Source: ZLKRG08 sp964654815
Lineage (GTDB): Bacteria > Actinomycetota > Actinomycetes > Nanopelagicales > Nanopelagicaceae
Length of the DNA stretch: 8,564 bases
Assembly (NCBI GenBank): GCA_964654815.1
Contig: CAZZLH010000041.1
Coordinates: 1 to 8,564, forward strand
Reading direction: 5' to 3'
The notes under the pieces were generated by a model. That model saw only the letters and a program-made list of their open reading frames with translations, searched no databases and was not told the DNA's origin. The first letter of the stretch is position 1. Every line of letters begins with the position of its first letter. Below are positions 1 through 6,247 of the stretch, in pieces. The position numbers and the translations under genes were made by a program.

Positions 1-137
1 AGATGGTTGTGGGAACTTTTTTTTGCTGGAGCAAAGATAATCTCTGGCTTGCTGCCCTTCTCGAGGCCCGTGGCCCATACCTTTGCCTCATCACGAGTCA
101 ATTGAATGGCTACGAACTTGTTTGCAATCTCAGACAT
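1..137 (-). CDS. N-terminal fragment of an unrecognised protein (runs off the left edge)
   Basis: Reading leftwards from an ATG at 137-135, 45 codons stay open to the window edge. The protein begins MSEIANKFVAIQLTRDEAKV and continues through WATGLEKGSKPEIIFAPAKK to SSHNHL. An AGGAG (152-156) lies 14 nt upstream, which is a little far; an in-frame TTG at 149-147 would be too close to it, so ATG is preferred. The gene lies downstream of rnpB on the same strand but is separated from it by a strong terminator, so it probably has its own promoter in 138-245. I do not recognise the family. The opening strand followed by a short basic stretch faintly recalls the first strand of host-attachment/eRF1-like proteins, but this is only a guess. 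A run of eight As (coding strand, positions 24-17) is a possible slippage or sequencing-error site. Confidence 0.7.
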   Translation of the reverse strand, partial: MSEIANKFVAIQLTRDEAKVWATGLEKGSKPEIIFAPAKKSSHNH

Positions 138-256
138 CTTTGAACTCAATTCTCCTATTTGTATACCGGTGTGAGATTAATGATTTAACGTTACAAAGAA
201 ATCGCACCCTGCTCACAAAAAATGTTCAAATGTTCCGGAAGAGACTTTAAAATGGA
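138..256. other. Intergenic region between the partial gene and the rnpB terminator
   Basis: There is no gene here. It should contain the promoter of the leftmost gene, but no convincing -35/-10 pair is visible; TATACA at 163-168 on the minus strand is only a weak -10 candidate with a poor -35. Two small patterns are present: a perfect tandem 8-bp repeat (AAATGTTC twice, 220-235) and the palindrome TAACGTTA (186-193). Neither has an assigned role. Confidence 0.4.
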
Positions 257-287
257 GAAGGTCCCCACTTTTTAGGTGAGGACCTTC
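246..287 (-). terminator. Rho-independent terminator of rnpB
   Basis: On the minus strand a 12-bp stem (arms 287-276 and 268-257, one G-U pair) closes a 7-nt A-rich loop and is followed by TCCATTTTA. The hairpin starts about 12 nt beyond the predicted 3' end of the RNase P RNA. The U tract is short and slightly offset, but the stem is strong and well placed. Confidence 0.85.
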
Positions 288-298
288 ATGCTGTTAAT

Positions 299-679
299 GT
301 GAGTCGCCCTATAAGCCGGATTCTGTCCATCCCAATTAAGTTATGGGATCACCATCCATCTAGGTTTGTAATTACTTACAAACTCAAGCAACCTACCCGT
401 TAACTTGAGCGAGCAGCTCTCGGACGTTAACTACGCGGTCTTGCTCCAAGCGAGGTTTGCCCAGCTACCTGTATCACTACAGATACTGGTGGTCTCTTAC
501 ACCACCGTTTCACCCTTACCGATTTCCAAATAAATGGAAACTGGCGGTCTACTCTCTGTTGCACTGTGCTCGCGGATCGCTCCGGGTGGGCGTTACCCAC
601 CGCCTTGCTCTTTGGAGTCCGGACTTTCCTCGGTAGCCCCAATTGCTTGAGGTTAACGCGGTGATCCGGGAGACTCGTG
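299..679 (-). ncRNA. rnpB: RNase P RNA, bacterial type A
   Basis: This is the catalytic RNA of RNase P, which removes 5' leaders from precursor tRNAs. The P4-forming conserved regions are clear: GAGGAAAGTCCGGACTCC (631-614) near the 5' end and ACAGAATCCGGCTTAT (326-311) near the 3' end. The internal AAGGGTGAAA block (517-508), the GGGCAAACC / GGAGCAAGACC region and the AGATGGATGGTGATCC block also follow in the expected order. P1 can be drawn: GAGTCTCCC (676-668) pairs with GGGCGACTC (309-301) with one mismatch, which sets the ends near 677-679 and 299-301. The length of about 380 nt is normal for an actinobacterial RNA. A 71-codon open frame inside it is not a gene. The gene has its own promoter and terminator. 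Confidence 0.96.
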
Positions 680-683
680 GAGA

Positions 684-712
684 AGTCTATTGCCTACACT
701 TACAACTGTGAA
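684..712 (-). promoter_or_regulatory. Promoter of rnpB (sigma-A type)
   Basis: On the minus strand TTCACA (712-707, 5 of 6 to the -35 consensus) is separated by exactly 17 bp from TAGACT (689-684, fits TANNNT). Initiation 6-7 nt further falls at about 677, which is also where the P1 helix places the RNA's 5' end. Two independent lines therefore agree. The promoter sits on the ribosome-binding site and first codons of the divergent lipoprotein gene. Confidence 0.75.
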
Positions 713-1325
713 ATTGACCAGAAAAACTGATGTCCGTACGCATACCGCAAATACTCTACGCAAATTTAAAGTTTCCTCAATTGCCGTGACTTTGATTTCT
801 TTGAGCGCATTGAGTGGTTGCAGTAGCAATGCACAGACTTCTGATATCGCACCAACTCCTGCCGCAAATGTAAGTTACGAAGTTCCATCGACATGCGAAT
901 TGCCAGAGGTTAATGCTGCATTTGCACGCATCATTCCGCCATCAAAATACATTCCGGCAAATTGGCAGCCCGCTAAAGGCACAGATCTTTATGCCGCTTT
1001 GAATAATGGTGGCCGCGCCTGCACCTATGGCGATGAGGATGCGGAAGTTGGCGGCACCGTGATGTGGGCCTTAAATGCAAATGGTTTATGGGATGAATTG
1101 GTCGGTCGTTGGAGCACAGAAGGGCTTCTGCCAGTAGATATCCCTGGCATTGATGAAACTGCTGCTTACAAATTGCCAGATGGCGCAACCAGCGCAGATG
1201 GCATGCCAGCTTGGCGGATTAATCTCTTAGTTGGCGATATCTGGATTCAATTAGGCGCGGCATTTATCCAATCATTTGATGAAGCCACACCGATTATTCA
1301 GGCTGCGATTAATTCGGCAAAGTAA
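690..1325 (+). CDS. Putative secreted lipoprotein of unknown function
   Basis: A 211-residue protein of no family I recognise. Seen directly: a basic N-terminal region with R24-K25-F26-K27, a hydrophobic stretch at about 28-43, and a lipobox LSGC with Cys44, so it is probably exported by Sec, lipidated by Lgt and cleaved before Cys44. The mature part begins with a Ser/Thr/Ala/Pro-rich linker (45-68), then a globular region with two further cysteines (C69, C111) that could form a disulfide, an arrangement reminiscent of actinobacterial DUF3558-like lipoproteins (weak comparison). The start is a TTG at 690, chosen because GGAGAAG (679-685) lies 4 nt before it; the later GTG (708) and TTG (714) have no ribosome-binding site. 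The segment before the signal helix is unusually long. The 3' end overlaps ppdK by 17 bp tail-to-tail, and any promoter must lie inside rnpB. Confidence 0.85.
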   Translation: MPTLTTVKLTRKTDVRTHTANTLRKFKVSSIAVTLISLSALSGCSSNAQTSDIAPTPAANVSYEVPSTCELPEVNAAFARIIPPSKYIPANWQPAKGTDLYAALNNGGRACTYGDEDAEVGGTVMWALNANGLWDELVGRWSTEGLLPVDIPGIDETAAYKLPDGATSADGMPAWRINLLVGDIWIQLGAAFIQSFDEATPIIQAAINSAK

Positions 1326-4005
1326 CTGCGGCACGTCCAGCTTCTAATCTTGCGACTGGAACTCTAAATGGTGAGCACGAAACATAATCAAGTCCGATGC
1401 TATTGAAGAAGTGAATTGATTCTGGATCTCCTCCATGTTCGCCACATACTCCCAAGTGAAGTTTGGGATTTACGCTGCGACCGCGTTCGGTAGCAATCTT
1501 TACCAACTCCCCCACTCCGTATTGGTCGATAGTCTCAAATGGCGAAATCGTGAAAACACCTAGTTCGAGGTAACGACTGAAAAATTCTGCTTCTACGTCA
1601 TCTCTGGAATAACCCCAAGTGGTTTGTGTTAAATCATTGGTTCCAAAGCTAAAGAAATCTGCCACAAGGCCGATTCGATTTGCGGTGAGTGCGGCTCTTG
1701 GCAATTCGATCATGGTGCCAATCTCTATCGGCAACTCCACTTTATGCTCCTGAGCAACCTGTGCAATAACTTTCTCTGCTGCACTTCGGACCAGTTTTAA
1801 CTCCATATGTGAACCAACCAGCGGAATCATGATTTCAACTTTGGGGTTCTTTCCCTTAAGTATCTGCGCTGCCATTGCCTCTGCGATGGCTTTGACTTGT
1901 AGCTCATATAAACCAGGTGAGACCAATCCCAGGCGCACGCCGCGAAGGCCTAACATCGGATTTGATTCATGCATCCGTTCGACAGAATGGAGTAGCTCCT
2001 CGATCTCCGGATCAACCTGACCATGATCATGAGCTAACGCTGATTTAACTTTCAAATCTCCCAAATCCGGTAAGAATTCATGAAGCGGCGGGTCGAGTAA
2101 TCTGATTGTGGTGGTGTAACCATCCATCTCATCCAAGATGTTGGTGAAATCTTCTCGTTGTAGAGGTAGTAGCGCTGCAAGGGCTGATTCTCGCTGTTTG
2201 GCACTCTTTGCCAAGATCACGCGCTCAATTAAAACTCGTCGTTCGCCAAGGAACATATGCTCGGTGCGACAAAGACCAATTCCCTGCGCACCAAATCTCC
2301 TGGCGGTCGCTGCATCTTGCTCGGTATCTGCATTGGCTCTGACCTCAAGCCTGCGCCTGCGATCTGCATGGCGCAGCAGACGATCAACCGAACGAATCAG
2401 CTCTTGTATATCTTCGCTCTTACCTTCAGTTGCTTTTGTGATTCCCTCTTGCAGATATTTAACGATTACTGAAGGAGCGACATCAACTTGGGCAAGAAAA
2501 ACTTCACCGGTTGAACCATCAATTGATAACTTATCCCCTTCATTAATTCGACTGCCATTTACTTGCGCGAATCGCTCTGACTCATTTACATCCAACTCTT
2601 CCGCGCCACAGACCGCAGTCTTTCCCATGCCACGCGCTACCACTGCAGCGTGGGAAGTCTTACCTCCGCGGCTGGTTAAGATTCCAACTGCTGCCACCAT
2701 TCCGCCGAGATCATCTGGATTGGTCTCTCGTCTAATCAAAATAACTTTCTCGCCCCGCTCTGCCCATTCGGTAGCGGTTGCAGAATCAAATACCGCACGC
2801 CCAACCGCTGCTCCCGGCGATGCCGCCATTCCAATTGCGATAGGAGCCGGCGCATTCGACTTATCAAATTGCGGGAACATCAACATGGCTAACTGCTTGC
2901 CATTAACTCTTAATAGAGCCTCGTCCATATTAATAATCTGCTCATCGACCAATTGGATGGCAATACGAAAGGCAGCAGAGGCGGTGCGCTTACCGACTCT
3001 CGTCTGCAAAATCCATAATTTGCCTCGTTCTACAGTAAATTCGATATCGCATAAGTCTCGATAATGAGTCTCAAGTTTGTACATGATTGATTTGAGCTCT
3101 TTGAAAATATTTGGGGCTATTCGACCTAGCTCCTCTAAAGAGAGCGTATTTCTAATACCTGAGACCACATCCTCGCCCTGGGCATTCTGTAGGTAATCAC
3201 CATATGCACCGGCCTCGCCAGTTGCCGGATTTCGAGTGAAGCAGACTCCGGTTCCTGAATCCTCGCCCATATTGCCAAAAACCATGGTGCCGATATTTAC
3301 CGCAGTACCTAAGTCATCTGGAATACGTTCGCGGCGGCGATAGAGCTTGGCGCGCTCGGTATTCCATGAATCAAATACTGCGCGCATGGAGTTATCCATC
3401 TGTTCGCGTGGATCCTGCGGGAATTCATGGCCAGATTCGGCTTTTATGATCTCTTTAAAACTTGTAACTAAATTTTGTAGAGATTCAACAGTCAATTCCT
3501 GATCTTGCTTTACGCCTTGAGTCTGCTTAGCAGCTTCCAGTTTGGTAGCAAATTTATGGCCTTCGATATTCAAAACAGTCTTGCCATACATTTGAATCAA
3601 ACGGCGATAGGCATCCCATGCAAATCGTGGATTTTCGGTCTGCTTAGCAAGGCCCAATACTGAGACATCATTCAGCCCGACATTTAAAATGGTCTCCATC
3701 ATTCCCGGCATCGAAAACTTTGCACCAGACCTGACCGAGACCAGAAGCGGATCGTCTTTATCGCCCAAGCGCTTCTGCATCTCGTCTTCAAGATTTCGTA
3801 GGGCTTTGGTGATTTGAATTTCTAACTCAAGTGGAGCTTGGCCTTTTGCAAGATACTCTTTGCAAGCTTCGGTCGTGATGGTAAATCCTGGCGGCACCGG
3901 GATTCCGATCCGAGTCATCTCTGCCAGGTTTGCGCCTTTGCCACCGAGCAGATCTTTTTGATCTTTATTGCCTTCAGAAAAGGCGTAAACATATTTAGTG
4001 GCCAA
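1309..4005 (-). CDS. ppdK: Pyruvate, phosphate dikinase
   Basis: PPDK interconverts pyruvate + ATP + Pi with phosphoenolpyruvate + AMP + PPi in the cytosol; in heterotrophs it can serve gluconeogenesis or PPi-linked glycolysis. The 898-residue protein is full length. Domains in order: N-terminal ATP-grasp nucleotide-binding part (about 1-340, with GGKGANLAEM at 21-30), the swivelling phosphohistidine domain (about 385-510) with the catalytic His452 in GGKTSHAAVVARGMGK, and the C-terminal PEP/pyruvate TIM barrel (about 530-895) with LCRTEHMF, SFGTNDLTQT and the catalytic acid Cys854 in GVCGEHGGDP. Thr450, two residues before the histidine, is the position phosphorylated by PDRP regulatory proteins in other organisms; no PDRP gene is in the window. 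The start is a TTG at 4005, supported by GGAGAA (4015-4010) 4 nt away; the ATG at 4010 is out of frame. It is the only gene of its transcript here. Confidence 0.97.
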   Translation of the reverse strand: MATKYVYAFSEGNKDQKDLLGGKGANLAEMTRIGIPVPPGFTITTEACKEYLAKGQAPLELEIQITKALRNLEDEMQKRLGDKDDPLLVSVRSGAKFSMPGMMETILNVGLNDVSVLGLAKQTENPRFAWDAYRRLIQMYGKTVLNIEGHKFATKLEAAKQTQGVKQDQELTVESLQNLVTSFKEIIKAESGHEFPQDPREQMDNSMRAVFDSWNTERAKLYRRRERIPDDLGTAVNIGTMVFGNMGEDSGTGVCFTRNPATGEAGAYGDYLQNAQGEDVVSGIRNTLSLEELGRIAPNIFKELKSIMYKLETHYRDLCDIEFTVERGKLWILQTRVGKRTASAAFRIAIQLVDEQIINMDEALLRVNGKQLAMLMFPQFDKSNAPAPIAIGMAASPGAAVGRAVFDSATATEWAERGEKVILIRRETNPDDLGGMVAAVGILTSRGGKTSHAAVVARGMGKTAVCGAEELDVNESERFAQVNGSRINEGDKLSIDGSTGEVFLAQVDVAPSVIVKYLQEGITKATEGKSEDIQELIRSVDRLLRHADRRRRLEVRANADTEQDAATARRFGAQGIGLCRTEHMFLGERRVLIERVILAKSAKQRESALAALLPLQREDFTNILDEMDGYTTTIRLLDPPLHEFLPDLGDLKVKSALAHDHGQVDPEIEELLHSVERMHESNPMLGLRGVRLGLVSPGLYELQVKAIAEAMAAQILKGKNPKVEIMIPLVGSHMELKLVRSAAEKVIAQVAQEHKVELPIEIGTMIELPRAALTANRIGLVADFFSFGTNDLTQTTWGYSRDDVEAEFFSRYLELGVFTISPFETIDQYGVGELVKIATERGRSVNPKLHLGVCGEHGGDPESIHFFNSIGLDYVSCSPFRVPVARLEAGRAAVTLPN

Positions 4006-4034
4006 GGCATTCTCCGTTGAACGAACCCGGCTTT

Positions 4035-4063
4035 AATTTACATTGTCACAAATTCCATAGCAA
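4035..4063 (-). promoter_or_regulatory. Candidate ppdK promoter
   Basis: In the roughly 100-bp space between terC and ppdK the minus strand reads TTGCTA (4063-4058), a 17-bp spacer, then TAAATT (4040-4035), each 4 of 6 to consensus. This would start transcription near 4028, leaving a short leader with the GGAGAA ribosome-binding site. It is a modest match. A small inverted repeat (AGCAAT-gaaga-ATTGCT, 4059-4075) overlaps the -35 and could be an operator or a weak terminator for terC. Confidence 0.4.
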
Positions 4064-4108
4064 TGAAGAATTGCTGAACATCCGTGATTTTTCAAACTAA
4101 TCGTGAAT

Positions 4109-5169
4109 CTAATCTTTGCCCGACTTTGCACCCTTAGTCGCCATAAGGCTTGCGACGGCAGTGATAACCAAAATTGTAACAATTGTGAGCAAACTTGCTT
4201 CGATCGGAATCTTGGTCAAGTGAATCCCTGCTATTTCATGAATGCCGACCTGATGGAAGCCCTCGACGAATAGCTTGACTCCAATGAAGCCCAAAACCAC
4301 AGAAANNNNNNNNNNNNNNNNNNNNNNNNNNNNNNNNNNNNNNNNNNNNNNNNNNNNNNNNNNNNNNNNNNNNNNNNNNNNNNNNNNNNNNNNNNNNNNN
4401 NNNNNTGATGGAAGCCCTCGACGAATAGCTTGACTCCAATGAAGCCCAAAACCACAGAAAGTCCCTTGGATAGATAAATCAGGCGATCTAATAGCTCCTC
4501 AAGTAAGAAATAGAGTTGGCGTAGCCCCATCAGCGCAAAGATATTTGCAGTAATCACCACGTATGGATTCTGTGTTAATCCAAAGATCGCCGGAATTGAG
4601 TCGACTGCAAAGATCAGGTCTGTAATACCGAGTGCGACAAATGCAATGGCGATATTGCTAAAGCCTCGGTTTCGGAAGAAGAGCAAAATCTTGCCCTCTT
4701 GCCACTCCTCATCTTTCGATTCAAATGCCAAGGTCCAGGCAGTGTAGATAAGGAAGGCGCCAAAGAAGAAGAAGATCCAACCAAATCGCTCAATTAGGGT
4801 AACGCCTGCTGAGATCATGATGACGCGCAAAACAATGGCAAAGAGAATTCCAATGAGCAGGACAAGTTGCTGTTTCTCTTTTTCGATTTTTAATTTAGTC
4901 AAAATAAGAATAAATACGAAGATATTGTCGACTGATAGCGCATATTCAGTGAGCCAGCCAGCGAAGAATTCCTTCTGCATCTGGTCATTGCCCCAATGTG
5001 GCAACAAAATTCCAAAGGCAATTGCGGCGCTCACATAGATAAAGGTCCAAGTTGCCGCCTCTAGCACGGTGGTCTTTTTATTTCGACGTAAGATAGCAAT
5101 CAGTAAATCAATGGTTATAACGCTTACTAATACCGCTACTGTGTAAATCCACTCGGAATTGCTAATCAA
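4109..5169 (-). CDS. TerC/Alx-family integral membrane protein, interrupted by an assembly gap
   Basis: TerC-family proteins are polytopic membrane proteins; characterised members (E. coli Alx, B. subtilis MeeF/MeeY) export manganese and help metal loading of exported enzymes. A hundred Ns lie inside the gene, flanked by the same 55 bp (4251-4305 and 4406-4460). Removing the Ns and one copy (155 bp) leaves 906 bp, exactly 302 codons, and joins LSKGLSVVLGFIGVKLFVEG smoothly to FHQVGIHEIAGI, giving an intact 301-residue protein of normal family length. Key acidic motifs are present: SVDNIFVF (Asp81) and FAVDSIPAIF (Asp190). About seven to nine hydrophobic helices are visible, for example at residues 8-26, 101-119, 127-148 and 275-295. 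The start is a TTG at 5169 overlapping the upstream stop (TTGA), with AGAGG (5183-5179) 9 nt before it, so translation is probably coupled to the RNase H/phosphatase gene. Confidence 0.93.
4251..4305. repeat. Left copy of a 55-bp exact duplication flanking the N gap
   Basis: This copy begins TGATGGAAGCCCTCGACGAA and ends directly at the first N. It is identical over 55 bp to 4406-4460. It is best explained as unmerged contig-end overlap, since 55 is a commonly used de Bruijn k-mer size, not as a biological repeat. Confidence 0.95.
4306..4405. other. Assembly gap of exactly 100 Ns
   Basis: A run of 100 Ns, the conventional placeholder for a gap of unknown size, splits terC. The flanking duplicate sequences and the restored reading frame suggest that the real gap is negative (overlapping ends), with no missing bases. 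Confidence 0.98.
4406..4460. repeat. Right copy of the 55-bp exact duplication flanking the N gap
   Basis: Identical to 4251-4305 and begins right after the last N. The next base (4461) continues the terC coding sequence. Collapsing the two copies restores a continuous frame. Confidence 0.95.
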
Positions 5170-6245
5170 CGGAAATGACCTCTTTCATTAATTGATCGGA
5201 CTGCGCGTAAACCATCACTTGGCCATATCGAGAAGGAAGATATCGAACATGGGCTGATATCTATATGGAAGAGCGAATTGGGATTACCTTCCAAAACAAT
5301 ACTTGCTATCTGCTTGATAACGCCATTGTGAGTGACTACCACGACCTTTTTTCCAGGATATTTCTCGGCGAGCGCATCAAATGCCGGTTCAATGCGCGCT
5401 GCCAGGTCATCGTAGGATTCACCACCAGGTGGGGTGTAAGCGCTGGTGGAGATCCAAGCCTGATACTCCTTAGGCCATCTCTCCTTCACCTCATTTATGG
5501 ATAGCCCATCCCATTCACCAAAACTGCATTCATACCAAGCTTCATCAAAAATTGGCTCAAGGCCTGTGGTTTTTGCAATCTCTGCCGCAGTTTGTCGGGT
5601 GCGCAATAAAGGTGAAGCAATCAATACCTCGGGTTTGAGTTTCGCAATCTCATCCGCGACCTTTTGCGCTTGGAATAAGCCATCTTCGGTGAGAGGGGGA
5701 TCTAATTTTCCATGACCAGAAAATTTGCGATCTGGCGTCAGAATTGTTTCACCGTGGCGGACCATATAAATATACGTTGGGACTTCTGGATGGCGCAGTC
5801 TGTCTGTTAATCGATTCGCCGGAAGCTCTGGGATAAAACCATCGACTCGTTCATCTAACGCCTTATTCGCTAATCGATCAGCATGTTCATTCTGCTCGCG
5901 TGGGATCCATTTGTAAGAAATCAGCGCAGGAGTATGTGCAGCCATCGCCTGTTTTACTAATTCTCGCATACCAGGATTCTTTACCTGCCAGCGACCTGAC
6001 ATCTGCTCGATTACTAATTTAGAATCCATTGAGACTTCTACTTTTGCATCTCTATCTAATTTATTGATGTATTTGAGCGCTGCGATTAATCCACTATATT
6101 CAGCGACATTATTTGTTGCAGTACCGATAAATTCCGATAACTCGGCAATAATCTTGCCGTTCTCAGTGATTAATGCCCCAAAAGCTGCCGGACCCGGATT
6201 GCCCCTTGATCCTCCATCAGCAGTGACTTGAAAAGTTCTACCCAT
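5166..6245 (-). CDS. Bifunctional RNase HI / histidine phosphatase (CobC-like) fusion
   Basis: A two-domain protein like mycobacterial Rv2228c. Residues 1-135 are RNase HI, which cuts RNA in RNA-DNA hybrids: the acidic active site is visible as Asp10 (TADGGSRGNPG), Glu49 (NNVAEYSGL), Asp74 (VSMDSKLV) and Asp123 (EHADRLANKAL). Residues about 157-359 are a phosphoglycerate-mutase-superfamily phosphatase: the phosphorylated His164 in MVRHGET, Arg215 in SPLLRTRQTA, Glu239 before CSFGEWDG and His306 in VVTHNGVIK. The mycobacterial homologue has been linked to alpha-ribazole phosphatase activity in cobalamin synthesis; whether this organism makes B12 cannot be told from the window. The start at ATG 6245 (359 residues) is preferred because it shares one base with the preceding stop (TAATG) and gives the family's usual N-terminus. 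An in-frame ATG at 6278 would add 11 residues. Its stop overlaps the terC start. Confidence 0.95.
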   Translation of the reverse strand: MGRTFQVTADGGSRGNPGPAAFGALITENGKIIAELSEFIGTATNNVAEYSGLIAALKYINKLDRDAKVEVSMDSKLVIEQMSGRWQVKNPGMRELVKQAMAAHTPALISYKWIPREQNEHADRLANKALDERVDGFIPELPANRLTDRLRHPEVPTYIYMVRHGETILTPDRKFSGHGKLDPPLTEDGLFQAQKVADEIAKLKPEVLIASPLLRTRQTAAEIAKTTGLEPIFDEAWYECSFGEWDGLSINEVKERWPKEYQAWISTSAYTPPGGESYDDLAARIEPAFDALAEKYPGKKVVVVTHNGVIKQIASIVLEGNPNSLFHIDISPCSISSFSIWPSDGLRAVRSINERGHFR

Positions 6246-6247
6246 TA
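6243..6247 (-). promoter_or_regulatory. TAATG stop-start junction (translational coupling)
   Basis: The TAA ending the zinc-ribbon gene (6247-6245) and the ATG of the RNase H/phosphatase gene (6245-6243) share one base. No clear Shine-Dalgarno precedes this ATG, so termination-reinitiation coupling is likely. Confidence 0.6.

Noticed and set aside
220..235. Tandem AAATGTTC repeat as the start of a CRISPR or iteron array
   Set aside because: There are only two 8-bp units without spacers or further copies.
427..642. 71-codon open frame on the minus strand
   Set aside because: It lies wholly inside rnpB; the conserved RNase P RNA blocks explain the sequence.
2138..3064. Long 308-codon open frame on the plus strand antisense to ppdK
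   Set aside because: The opposite strand encodes an unmistakable PPDK through this stretch. The frame's Ser/Arg-rich composition is typical of an antisense shadow, and no domain is recognisable.
4251..4460. Tandem duplication or frameshifted terC pseudogene
   Set aside because: The copies abut the N run exactly and collapsing them restores a perfect full-length protein; an assembly artefact is the simpler explanation.
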